Assembly (NCBI GenBank): GCA_019649035.1
Contig: BMAT01005601.1
Location: 383,564 to 407,900, forward strand
Direction of reading: 5' to 3'
Source of the DNA: Elysia marginata
Lineage: Eukaryota; Mollusca; Gastropoda; Plakobranchidae
DNA length: 24,337 nucleotides
Shown here: positions 9,894-19,329 of the stretch, piece by piece
How positions within the stretch are numbered: the first letter of the stretch is position 1
How the letters are laid out: each line of letters starts with the position of its first letter
Position numbers and translations under genes: made by a program
The notes under the pieces: generated by a model
The model's database searches: none
The model's input: only the letters and a program-made list of their open reading frames with translations
What the model was told of the DNA's origin: nothing

Positions 9894-10243
9894 TTGGCGG
9901 TAGACCTTACATGCTGTCTTTGGGAGAAGATGATACGGTGCGATGCTAGCAATACCACCAATCCCTAATCTTTTAGACTGAAAACCATGAATAACGCTAG
10001 ATCTAGTCTACCATAATTTGTTTTACCTTTTGCGCAAAAGGCTGGATAACTGATTGCCGAGAATACTAAAACTGAAGAAAGAAATTAAGAGATTTTAGGA
10101 ACAGTTTTAGGAAAAGCAGTAAACATTGCCTAGGCATGCAAGCACAAAATAAGAGGAATTACATAGTTGCATTGTACACTTTTTGTGGACAAAAGATTGT
10201 GAAGATGTATTTTCATCCAACAACAGCTATCATTATATCTTGG

Positions 10244-10503
10244 CTATGGTAAAATATATTCTGTTCTGACAAACATCTGTCCACCGTCAGTGTTTTGATT
10301 AGTCTGGAATCCCCCTGGTCCGATTAAAACACATTCCGATGACGCTGGGTCAAACCAGGCAGCTCGACACGTGAATTGTCCGCTGCACAGAAAAACACAT
10401 TCGAGATAAAACTTAACATGAGGTTTAGCTAGAATTTTCTGTATTCCTGTCGGCATGGTAGATTTGGATATTAGGCCTGTTGCTTCTATGTATCGTTTGT
10501 CAT
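10244..10503 (-). CDS. Terminal exon encoding a PAN/apple-like domain
   Basis: Reading on the minus strand, a strong acceptor (CTCCCTTTTTTAATTCTCAG) ends at 10504. The exon then starts with AT, the last two bases of a split codon, and stays open for about 85 residues to a TAG at 10244-10246. The core has four cysteines spaced C-x3-C-x5-C-x11-C, in LECVFLC, SGQFTC, RAAWFD and SSECVLI. That is the usual pattern of PAN/apple domains in secreted invertebrate proteins, which bind proteins or carbohydrates. The stop lies 31 residues after the last cysteine, so this is probably the C-terminal exon. A C-type-lectin exon lies about 4 kb upstream on the same strand. Membership in one gene is inferred, and the phases require at least one exon between them. 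The PAN assignment rests on cysteine spacing and general resemblance only. Confidence 0.65.
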
Positions 10504-10847
10504 CTGAGAATTAAAAAAGGGAGAAAATGGAAATAAAAATAGAAAATTACAGGAAGCTCAGGTTATTCAATAACAATCATTTAATCTTCACCCAAACGTA
10601 TAAAGAAAAACAAAATTATGCTCTGTTCATTTTTTCTATCACTGTTATCGGCCTATTCTCTCTGCATCTCTGATGAGATTTATCATTGCTCTTAAATTTT
10701 TATACACACCGTCCTCTACTTGCCTCGCGTGGTTTTTATTTGCGTAATAGTATAATTGTTTCCCTCTTCATTCTTATATTATTGACCTAATTGTCGTATT
10801 TTTATGTGCTGATTTTATCTGCTAACGTATAGCTCTGTTTCGTGTGT
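10504..10847. other. Presumed intron next to the PAN-like exon
   Basis: On the minus strand this carries a long pyrimidine-rich stretch before the acceptor at 10504. Nothing else is recognisable before the 5' end of the LINE at about 10848. Confidence 0.5.
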
Positions 10848-13170
10848 ACTGATTGGACAGTGTTCCAGGAAGCTTGTGATGACCTAACCGAGCTGAATGG
10901 CATAACCAAATCATATAATTAAGTTTTGTATGTACCGAAAAGCAGATTTCAAGTTATACCCATTCCAAGCCCTGAGGTTACGAAAGAACTGAAAGAATTT
11001 ATGGCAAAAAAAAAACAAAACAAAAACGAAATTTCCCCACCGAGACAAAATGAATCAAAAACATGTCCAAAAAAGGACTTTAAATCTAAGATGAGCAAAA
11101 GAGATACCAGGAAAAATTAGGAAAGCAATTTAGGAATAAGACTGTAGAGCTTTACGGAAACGATGGCAAGAATGTTTAAGAAAAAAGTCCAGATAGATGA
11201 ATATGTTCTCGATTACGATAATAAACTGAATGCTTTTTATTTCACATTTGATAAACATGGCTTCCAAGACAAAAAAAAAATGGACAGGGTTTTGAATAGT
11301 CCGGGTCCGCATGATGGATTTATTGTAAGTGAGAATGAGGTTGCGTGCGTTTTTGGAAAGGTGGATGAAACAAAATCAGGCGGACCCGACGGATAGAAAG
11401 GTTGGATTTTCAAGCACTGCTCGGACGAGCTTTAATCCATTCATGTAGTCTTGTTTAACTTGTCTATAGCAGAGCATAAACTGCCACTAGCTTGGAAAAC
11501 ATCGAAGGTAATCTCTGTTCTAAAAATCTAGAGTCAAAGAAGTTAATGATCTTATACCAGTTACAAAATGTTTAGAGAAAACTATTGTTAAAGAAGTAAA
11601 AAAAAGATTCTCTGTTTCTCAAGATCCCATGCAATTTGCGTATAGAGAGAACAAAAGTTAAGTGAAGAAGATGCAATTCTTGTGTTTTTGCAAAATGTTT
11701 ACAAACATCTTGACGTATCTAGAATACTGTTCATAGAATTTTCCTCTGCTTTTAACACCATTCAACCACACCTGGTTATCTCTAAATTAAGTAAGATAAA
11801 CCTGAATAAAAATTTGATAGCATGGATTCTAGTCTTTTTAACTTTTAGACCGCAACATATCAAATTGTCAAACATTAAGTTAGATAACTGGAAATATAGT
11901 GTTGTATCTAATATGATTATACCTAACTCAGGGGCACCGCAAAGAGCCGGTTCTTTTTACAATCTACTCTAACGAATGTGTATCCCAAACCACTGGTGAT
12001 ACCCATGTACTGAAATTTGCCGAGGACACCTTGATTCAAGGTTTGATAACAAATTATGAAAAGAGTTAAAGAGAAGACATAAAATATTATTAAATGGCGG
12101 GAGACCACCTTTTGCTTCTAAACATTAAAACTACTAAGGTGATTTAAAAAAAATTAAGAAACGCCCCTGCTGCCTGTCTTTATGAATAACGAAGAAGTTG
12201 AGCGTATAAGTACTCTGGATTAACTATTGACAACAAGCTTGACTGGAACGCCCAGTCTATGACTCTTTTAGAGAAATTGTACACCCGTTTGTATTTTCAA
12301 CGTAAATTAAACTCGTTCCACGTGGACAACCAGAACCTAAGTCTCTTCTTTAAAACAATTGTCGAGAGTGTCGTCTGTTTTACGTTGGTTGGTTGGCGAG
12401 GAAATGCAAACAAACAAAAAAAAATACAAATTGACTCGATTCTAAGGAAATGTAATAACATTTGCCAACCGAAAAGCGAGTTCCTGAACAGGAATTTATT
12501 CTATCTCTGTAAATGTCGAAGCAAAATCATATTGCTTGTTAAGGTAAACACCACACTTTGTACTACCATACAAGTTTTTTTTTTCTGAACGCTCAGGAAA
12601 GCCTTTAAGAATCAAATGTAGACTACAACGCTACAGAAAATCATCGTTCTTTTCAACTTCCATTAAACTCATTTAGCTGTCATTAATTTTATGCTTTCAG
12701 ACCAGCTCTGTGGCCTAGCGGTAAGACACTCGATCAGAGATAGGGAGGTGCGTGGTTCGATCCCCGGCCGAGTCAAACCAAGGACTTTAAAATTCGTATT
12801 AGCAGCTGATCCGCCTAGCATTATGGATTTAGTGCTAAGTCTGGTCGGCCCGGTGTCAGGATAATGTGACTGGGTGTGGTGTATGCAAGCGCTTCTTACA
12901 TCACAGTGTGGCTGCACGCTTCCAATTGATCCAAACGCCGTCTCTAATATAACCTTGTGGTGAAAAGAGACGTTAAAATTCAAACAATCAACCAACATTC
13001 ATGCTTTCGCTTTACGAATACAAGCTTCATTTTGTACGTGTATAATTTTAGTACCTTTTAAAACTGATGTTTTGTGTGTATTTCATTTTTTTTTTCTATG
13101 TTTCTTGCAATAACAAAAACAATGTGCCTTTTGAAAGGACAATAAAGGCTCATCTTCTAATATCTTATCT
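10848..13170 (+). mobile_element. 5'-truncated, inactive CR1-superfamily LINE (Rex1/Babar-like)
   Basis: The fragment starts in the linker after the endonuclease (DWTVFQEACDDLTEL, from 10851; TAA at 10920). It continues with VTKELKEFMAKKK, the pre-RT region (SGGPDG near 11393) and RT fingers (LAWKTSKVI near 11490, DPMQFAY near 11625). Palm motif A at 11730-11755 reads LFIEFSSAFNTI, where the family has FIDFSS. Motif B GAPQ is at 11931. Motif C at 12016-12027 reads FAED instead of FADD, so both catalytic aspartate positions are substituted. The thumb (LTIDNKLDWNAQ, then LYFQRKLNSF) and a C-terminus near 12660 follow in shifted frames with several stops. The 3' UTR is interrupted by a SINE (12701-12996) and ends in GGACAATAAAG with a TCTTATC-like tail. 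Clade placement is from memory of conserved blocks; LINE identity is certain. Confidence 0.92.
12701..12996 (+). mobile_element. tRNA-derived SINE nested in the LINE
   Basis: The head carries an intact RNA polymerase III A box (TGGCCTAGCGG, 12711-12721) and B box (GGTTCGATCCC, 12754-12764), so a tRNA-like promoter is visible. A roughly 200-base body follows, ending in AGAGACGTTAAAATTCAAAC and a CAAT/CAAC-rich tail, a 3' end I recall from mollusc SINEs. The element is flanked by the 8-bp direct repeat ATGCTTTC (12691-12698 and 13001-13008), which fits a target-site duplication. It lies between the end of the LINE coding remnant and the LINE AATAAAG tail, so it inserted after the LINE. The head could be mistaken for a tRNA gene, but it lacks a proper cloverleaf 3' end. 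Confidence 0.92.
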
Positions 13171-13260
13171 TCTGCAATGCGCGACCTTCGCAACATGAAT
13201 AAGATTTTTCCAACATTTGTTTGCCCACTAAACTGGCACCAAGTTTATGGTCTGTAACCT

Positions 13261-14079
13261 NNNNNNNNNNNNNNNNNNNNNNNNNNNNNNNNNNNNNNNN
13301 NNNNNNNNNNNNNNNNNNNNNNNNNNNNNNNNNNNNNNNNNNNNNNNNNNNNNNNNNNNNNNNNNNNNNNNNNNNNNNNNNNNNNNNNNNNNNNNNNNNN
13401 NNNNNNNNNNNNNNNNNNNNNNNNNNNNNNNNNNNNNNNNNNNNNNNNNNNNNNNNNNNNNNNNNNNNNNNNNNNNNNNNNNNNNNNNNNNNNNNNNNNN
13501 NNNNNNNNNNNNNNNNNNNNNNNNNNNNNNNNNNNNNNNNNNNNNNNNNNNNNNNNNNNNNNNNNNNNNNNNNNNNNNNNNNNNNNNNNNNNNNNNNNNN
13601 NNNNNNNNNNNNNNNNNNNNNNNNNNNNNNNNNNNNNNNNNNNNNNNNNNNNNNNNNNNNNNNNNNNNNNNNNNNNNNNNNNNNNNNNNNNNNNNNNNNN
13701 NNNNNNNNNNNNNNNNNNNNNNNNNNNNNNNNNNNNNNNNNNNNNNNNNNNNNNNNNNNNNNNNNNNNNNNNNNNNNNNNNNNNNNNNNNNNNNNNNNNN
13801 NNNNNNNNNNNNNNNNNNNNNNNNNNNNNNNNNNNNNNNNNNNNNNNNNNNNNNNNNNNNNNNNNNNNNNNNNNNNNNNNNNNNNNNNNNNNNNNNNNNN
13901 NNNNNNNNNNNNNNNNNNNNNNNNNNNNNNNNNNNNNNNNNNNNNNNNNNNNNNNNNNNNNNNNNNNNNNNNNNNNNNNNNNNNNNNNNNNNNNNNNNNN
14001 NNNNNNNNNNNNNNNNNNNNNNNNNNNNNNNNNNNNNNNNNNNNNNNNNNNNNNNNNNNNNNNNNNNNNNNNNNNNNNN
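13261..14079. other. Assembly gap (819 N)
   Basis: All bases are N. The gap abuts a (GTA)n low-complexity array, which probably caused the break. A missing exon of the lectin-like gene could lie inside it. Confidence 1.
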
Positions 14080-14274
14080 AGTAGTACTAGTAGTAGTATT
14101 GGTAGTGGTAAGAGTACTTGTGATGGTGGCGGTATTGATGGTAGCAGCAGTGGTGGTAGAAGTATTAGAAATATAGCAGTAGTAGTACTAGTAGTACTAG
14201 TAGTAGTAATAGCAGTAACAATGTAACAATAGTATTAGTGGTAGTAGTAGTAGCAACAGCAGTAGTAGCAGTAA

Positions 14275-14328
<54 letters not shown>

Positions 14329-14370
14329 CAATAGTAGCAATAGTAACAATAGTAGCAGTAGCAGCAGCAT
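14080..14370. repeat. (GTA)n / (AGT)n trinucleotide array
   Basis: An imperfect GTA/AGT repeat with GCA and ACA interruptions. The purest part is 14275-14330 (consecutive AGT units). Translations of all frames are homopolymeric (Val, Thr, Leu), so the ORFs here are artefacts. The array begins exactly at the gap edge and its full length is unknown. Confidence 0.95.
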
Positions 14371-14496
14371 TAATAGTTGGTGTTGCAGGAGATATTGTAA
14401 TAAACATCATCTTTTTTGGTACCTATATGAAGAGAAGAGACGGAGCATGGGCATAACATGTTTAAAAAAAGCAATGAGCAAAAGTATCCTGCCAAC

Positions 14497-14660
14497 CTCA
14501 TTGATTCCGTTATTCGAATGGCGTAGTTGAACTCCTCTGGAGAACTTATTACGGCCAGACCGTGAAACCCTCTGCTCTGACATTCTATCTGAGCCAAGTT
14601 GAAAGTCATGGTTTTGTTGACAAGACCATGCATATTCACCAATGAGACCGCATGTCCTGT
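14497..14660 (-). CDS. C-type-lectin-like domain exon, N-terminal half
   Basis: On the minus strand an acceptor (CCTTTGAAATTCTTCAG) ends at 14661 and a donor (ATGAG/GTTGGC) follows 14497. The exon encodes 54 residues plus two bases. MTFNLAQIECQSRG, then LAVISSPEEFNYAIRITE, matches the first helix, the conserved first cysteine, the LAVI strand and the second helix of a C-type-lectin fold. A glycosylation sequon N-K-T lies just before. The second half, with the WIGL, EPN/QPD and WND regions and the remaining cysteines, is absent from this exon. It must lie in another exon, perhaps in the gap at 13261-14079. An alternative acceptor at 14681 (TTTCTTTTTGCAATCGTAG) would lengthen the exon by 20 bases. 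Sugar specificity cannot be judged. The protein is probably secreted, but no signal-peptide exon was identified. Confidence 0.7.
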
Positions 14661-14734
14661 CTGAAGAATTTCAAAGGATTCTACGATTGCAAAAAGAAAT
14701 CTGATGAACGAAGTATAACTACAAGCCTTCATGT

Positions 14735-15640
14735 CTCACATCAAAACACGAAATCAGGAGCCAAATTGATATCCATGAACACAGTCGCTTCTGACCTCTT
14801 TAAGTTTGTAAGACTTAACAGAAGGTAAATCCTTAGGGCTTTGGTTTAAGCAACTCTCGCTATCAGCCGATAGCTGTATTAGTGAAATTCAAGTACGCCA
14901 TGGTACATATTTAAACAATAGACAACTGGAGGGCTATAGCCGTTATATTAAAAAGTATTTTTTTTTCTTTTTTTAAGTGCCCATCAGTTTCATGATTATT
15001 TTGTAGCTCTTACGGTAAGTTTGAGTAAAACATAATTATTGTGATGCACAACTTAAACATGAGCAACAATTCCACGCCTCATGATTATATGATCAACAGC
15101 AAACCGAACACCAGAACAGAATCCACAATAAATTTATTATGTTACATTTGTCGTGTTTCACTGGTAGCTTTCCTCTAAATATGTCACTGACAGTCGCTGC
15201 ATTTCAGTTCCTTTTAACGCGAAGTATATTTGGTGCTCCTTAAGATAAATAGAAACCTTTACTTGCAGGTAGGAGCTTAAGCATTTTCTTTTATAGCGGA
15301 GAACTGGGAGCTGGAATGGAGGTGGTGGAACTTTATACACAATGTAGTAGTGGAGAAACTTGGAGAAAAAAACAAGCAATTATACACCGTTCGCAGCGGC
15401 ATAATACACTAAACATTAACACGTAAGGGTAACTCTTGTTTCGAGCCAACCACAACTGCTGTCTCACTTAGATTTTCCTTCGTTATAGTTCAAAATTTTT
15501 TTGTTTGAGGACATAAATCATTGGGCTCTGATTGCACTTAAGAAAGCTGAGAAGTTAGAGAGTGGTTTAAGGATAAGGAAAAGTTAAAAGTTTTACTCTG
15601 CTCTCGATTTTCTAGGAAAGTCCATTACAGCCCTCATTCA
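14735..15640. other. Non-coding region, probable upstream intron of the lectin-like gene
   Basis: No further lectin exon or signal peptide was recognised. The minus-strand ORF at 15158-15379 has no recognisable motif. A small perfect hairpin (GCTATC-AGCC-GATAGC) lies at 14859-14874. A 13-base imperfect inverted repeat (GAGAGTGGTTTAAG near 15557, CTTAAACCGCTCT near 15646) spans the right end. Confidence 0.45.
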
Positions 15641-15664
15641 TTTCTTAAACCGCTCTTAAACCCG

Positions 15665-15913
15665 CCATTATATTGTTTAAGGAGAGCAGAAAGGGCATTG
15701 AAATGCATCAAACTAGAGTCCTTTGCTAAAATTTTCTATCAAAAGAAGTTAAAGTACCGTAAAGATTTAACCGTTGGTCGCTATAGTGAAAGTTTAAGAA
15801 ATTGTGACTTAGATGCCTCTAGAAAAGCAAAATCTTTATTTAAATATACTTTTTGCTTTTCAAACTCTCCAACATTCTTCAAATATTCTAGCAATGTTAT
15901 CACTGCAGAATAA
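15665..15913 (+). mobile_element. Probable LINE remnant (linker before the reverse transcriptase)
   Basis: One frame, open from about 15668, reads LYCLRRAERALKCIKLESF, then YQKKLKYRKDL and a KSLFKY block. The RRAER motif followed by a tyrosine/lysine-rich helix and a K(x)LFK block is the usual linker between endonuclease and reverse transcriptase in CR1/L2/Jockey-type LINEs. Nothing recognisable of the RT follows. The match rests on short motifs, so this is a tentative call. It would be a piece of a third element, because the corresponding region of the LINE at 10.8 kb is different. Confidence 0.45.
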
Positions 15914-16013
15914 TTATAACAATTACATTTTAAAAAATGAATTCAATGAACGACCTCGGCGCATTTGGAAATACTCCCAGTATTTCTTAGAAAAATTAAA
16001 AGTTTAGTAAGTT

Positions 16014-16845
16014 ATTTTAAATAATTTCTATGCGCTGATAGTACAAGCGCTGCAAGAGTCTTAACTACGGTGCCATCATGAAAAAATTAAAACTAACCCA
16101 TTGATTAATGAATGGGTAGGAAATATCAATTATTGTCATAGATAGCCACTGGCCAAGCAGTAATGTTCAAAATAACTAAGGTAAGAAATTAACAGTGGGT
16201 AGAACTAGGAATGATGAAAAATGGCTTAAAAATGCTTGCGTTTCGATATCTTTGGAACCCTCGATTTTTTGGTAACTTTGGTAACTACTTTTACCACCGT
16301 GTTAAAATGCTACGGCTAACTAACTTGAGTTCCATTAGTTAGTATTACGATGACATGTTTAAATGAATAGATTGCAAGAACTTTTGATGTGGCAGAAAAA
16401 AAAAGATTGAACAATTCCAAAACGAAGATTTTACTTTTGTAAAGCCAGCCTAGCAGACTGAAGTTTTTTTCTTCTATATTTTAATGTTAGCCTCCAACCA
16501 GCAGTATACTCAGCCTAAGAATTAAACGTGGGACTCAATAAGGATATTTTTTATGCACTTACTGTTCCCCTTTCCTTTGACAATTAATGGCAGTTACGAT
16601 CAATGAAATGAATGAAGGCTGTAATGCACCCTTGCCAACGATGTCGGTGACCAAGTTTGGCTGGTAAATTTACTTTATTCTTGAACCACTCTTTTAACTC
16701 CTCAACGTTCTTTAGTGCAATCAGAGCTAATGGCCATAGTTCTTGTATTAAAACAAGTCAGTTTTATCCATAACATCCGAGAGCAGTGAGGCTGCAATAA
16801 AGTCTGGGCCGAAACCAGAGCGATAATATTAGAGACCATGTGTTG
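16014..16845. other. Non-coding region
   Basis: No gene is visible. An 8-bp perfect stem with an 11-base loop (CTAACTAA...TTAGTTAG) occurs at 16316-16342. Confidence 0.5.
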
Positions 16846-16907
16846 TCGGCTCGACTAGGAGGACGAAGCCCACAGGGGAGGAAATGCAGGATGGCTGATG
16901 GGCTAAG
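16846..16907 (+). repeat. Dispersed repeat family 2, copy Y
   Basis: Partner of 9834-9893 in the same orientation: GGCTCGACTAGGAGGACGAA, GAGGAAATGCAGGATGG and TGATGGGCTAAG. This copy has the smoother sequence, so it may be closer to the family consensus. Element borders are unknown. Confidence 0.65.
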
Positions 16908-17011
16908 GGGGCTCCATTTTTGAATTAGATTCCTTGCGATTGAAGACGATAACGATAGCATAGCGGTAGCGTACTGTGTCTCAGCCCTCCAGTGTCAAAT
17001 TGTCTTAAATC

Positions 17012-17400
17012 GTCCAACCTTAGTGAGGTAAATACAGTTGAATGTAGATGCATAAAAGTACACATAAAAGATTATAAAGACTTTATGTATTTGATTTGAG
17101 GACAAGGCAAGTTAAAAAAAAATCTTTAAGTGCAGTACAATCTTGAAACCTTTACTTTAAAAAATAGTCATTGTCCAACCTTAGTGAGGTAAATACAGTA
17201 CGCTAGCGATTAAAAGATTGTAAAGGATTTTTGTATGTGAGTTGTGGACAGTGAACATTACACACCAAATTGCTTAAAAGACCTCCAAGAGACATCACTA
17301 GGATTTAAATGCAGTATTGTATTCTAATTTCTACATTCCAAATATTGCCATTGTCCAACCTAAGTGAGGTAGATACAGTCGAACGCAGACGCCAGTACGC
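17012..17400 (+). repeat. Degenerate tandem repeat, three units of about 160-180 bp
   Basis: The block GTCCAACCTTAGTGAGGTAA followed by ATACAGT recurs at 17012, 17173 and 17353, with small changes in the third copy; spacings are 161 and 180 bases. The inter-block sequence is also related: an AAAAGATT(A/G)TAAAG motif, then TTTGTATGTGA or its variants, then TTTAA(A/G)TGCAGTA. The units have therefore diverged from a common unit. The third unit is cut short and meets the minisatellite region. Confidence 0.85.
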
Positions 17401-17550
17401 TTAAAACGAACACAATTAAAATTTTCTAAGAGTAAGACCGAATGTTTTCTTTAAAAGTTAAAACGGGACGATAAATATGGTTTGACACAATTAAAAAGCG
17501 GACGTACCAAATCCAGTACTCCTGGGGCAGGCCTATGAGTAACTGGTCCT

Positions 17551-18010
17551 GTGACAAACTGGACCCTCCAAATGATAAACTGTGACAAACTGGGCCTGTG
17601 ATAAACTGGATTTTCCAAATGATAAACTGTGACAAACTGGGCCTTTGACAAACTGGACCCTCCAAATGATAAACTGTGATAAACTGGACCTGTGATAAAC
17701 TGGACCTTCCAAATGATAAACTGTGACAAACTGGACCCTCCAAATGATAAACTGTGATAAATTGGGCCTGTGATAAACTGGACCTTCCAAATGATAAACT
17801 GTGACAAACTAGACCCGCCACATGATAAACTGTGACAAACTGGGCCTGTGATAAACTGGACTTTCAAAATGATAAACTGTGACACTGGGCCTTCGACAAA
17901 CTGGACCTTCAAAAGGATAAACTGTGACAAACTGGGCCTGTGATAAACTGGACCCTCCAAATGATAAACTGTGACAAACAGATCCTGTGGCAAACTAACC
18001 CTCCAAATGA
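17551..18010 (-). repeat. 47-bp minisatellite (ten units)
   Basis: GATAAACTGTGA starts at 17574, 17621, 17668, 17715, 17746, 17793, 17824, 17871, 17916 and 17963, giving spacings of 47, 47, 47, 31, 47, 31, 47, 45 and 47. The 31-base units lack one 16-base internal subunit. That fits slippage between the similar GATAAACTGG and GACAAACTGG blocks inside each unit. The minus strand has no stop in any frame of the unit, so long overlapping ORFs (up to 213 codons) appear there. They are not considered genes. Confidence 0.95.
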
Positions 18011-18039
18011 TTACCCCCCCCCCCTTTAAAAAGTCATAC

Positions 18040-18098
18040 ATAAACAGAGAAAGAGGCTGATATAAAGGTAGACAGAGACTGAGAGGGGGCAATGATAG

Positions 18099-18140
<42 letters not shown>

Positions 18141-18393
18141 GAGAAACAGACAGAGACAGAGAGGCAGACAAAGAGATGGTTAGAGATAGACAGAGAAGGG
18201 TAGAAAGATAGAGGGACGGAGAAAAACAAATAAAAAGGTAGAGAAGAAAGAGAGGGAAAGAGACGGAGTGAGTGAGAAGAGAAACAAATATAGAGAGAAA
18301 CGGGTGGAGAGACAGGTACTGGGATACAAATGAGGGTCAGATGCAGACAACAGAGAGGAAATACAGAGATGAAGAGACAGACAGAAAGAAAAC
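18040..18393 (+). repeat. Polypurine GAGA/GACA-rich tract
   Basis: About 350 bases are strongly purine-rich on the plus strand, with a pure GA core at 18103-18138. The tract abuts the 3' end of SINE copy B, which is on the minus strand, and probably grew from its tail. A C-run at 18014-18023 separates it from the minisatellite. Confidence 0.93.
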
Positions 18394-18668
18394 AGTATGA
18401 ATTATGATTTTCAACCGCCGAAGGCAGTCTCAATACTTTACATATTTGCCCCAGCAGGCCGATACACACCATAGCAAAATTAAATTCACATCATATTTCA
18501 GAGCATTAACAGCACGGCTACCTGTTAGGCGCTCAAATACTAACATTATACAAAGTTCAAGCACTGCCTATGGCCAGATACCCATTTTAGAGGTGGGTGA
18601 ACAGTGTGGATAAATTGCTTCCCTAAGGCAACTACAACATGCGTCGTGGTTGGGAATCGAACCCATAA
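18394..18668 (-). mobile_element. tRNA-like SINE, copy B
   Basis: Read on the minus strand, this starts with a B-box-like GGGTTCGATTCCCAACC and matches the segment at 1150-1470 block by block to the terminal TTCGGCGGTTGAAAA. The B box is better preserved than in copy A. The 5' tRNA-like portion upstream of the B box (18669-18700) is not clearly alignable. Confidence 0.75.
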
Positions 18669-18700
18669 CAAGTAAATGTGCCTAAAAAGCGCCTGTATGC

Positions 18701-19057
18701 GGCGATTTTGCCAATTTTGGGGCGGGGAAATCAAATCCGGCGTCAGGTTTTAAATCCTAAGTCCTTTTAAGTGAAGGCGTGGCCAGCTCAAATTGTATTA
18801 GTTCCTGCGCCGGCATTGGCGCGTCTAGCCTCAAAGACCACTTGTAGCACAACAACGTTACCATGTGCAGGATATTTATTTTACTGCATGCATAGACAAT
18901 GGGCAATCAGTTTCCGAGGCCAACGGATTTTAGCAATGTTACCACACTCTTGGCAAACCATTGTCAAAATCATCGCAATGAGACGAGCTGCAGCAGCAGT
19001 TGCAAGATCTATCGCAGGCTTTTCTGAAGTAAAAAGAAATAGTAATAAGGTGGAACA
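18701..19057. other. Region without a recognised feature
   Basis: A plus-strand ORF runs from 18771 through 19337, but its second half is translated GAGA microsatellite and its first half has no recognisable domain. I do not call it a gene. Confidence 0.45.
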
Positions 19058-19086
19058 AAGAGTGAGAGCGCGAGAGAGAGAAAGAG

Positions 19087-19146
<60 letters not shown>

Positions 19147-19276
19147 GAAGAGATAGACAAAATGAGACAGATGCAGAGAGAGACAGAGAGACAAACAGAC
19201 ATACACACTCAGAGATACAAAGAGAGAGAAAGAGAGAGAGAGAGCGAGAGAGAGAGAGAGAGAGAGGGAGGGAGAA
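19058..19276. repeat. Compound (GA)n-(AT)n-(GA)n microsatellite
   Basis: GA-rich sequence flanks a pure (AT) block at 19090-19127, then GAGACAGA-rich sequence and a second pure GA block at 19225-19266. ORFs through it on both strands are low-complexity artefacts. Confidence 0.96.
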
Positions 19277-19329
19277 CTATAAAGCTGACTTGAAAGAAAA
19301 AGAGAGGACTCTAAGAGATTTAGATGAGA

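Noticed and set aside
12705-12775. Possible tRNA gene (good A and B boxes)
   Set aside because: The acceptor stem does not close, and the sequence continues into a SINE body and tail flanked by a target duplication.
12669-12998. Minus-strand ORF of 109 codons
   Set aside because: It is the antisense of the SINE and has no independent support.
13221-14176. Long plus-strand ORFs of nearly 300 codons
   Set aside because: They consist almost entirely of N from the assembly gap plus trinucleotide repeat.
17012-17400. CRISPR-like array
   Set aside because: Only three units with unequal spacing, diverged spacers of common origin and a eukaryotic context; it is a tandem repeat.
18026-18472. 148-codon minus-strand ORF rich in Ser, Leu and Phe
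   Set aside because: It is translated CT/GA microsatellite plus SINE; composition alone explains the open frame.
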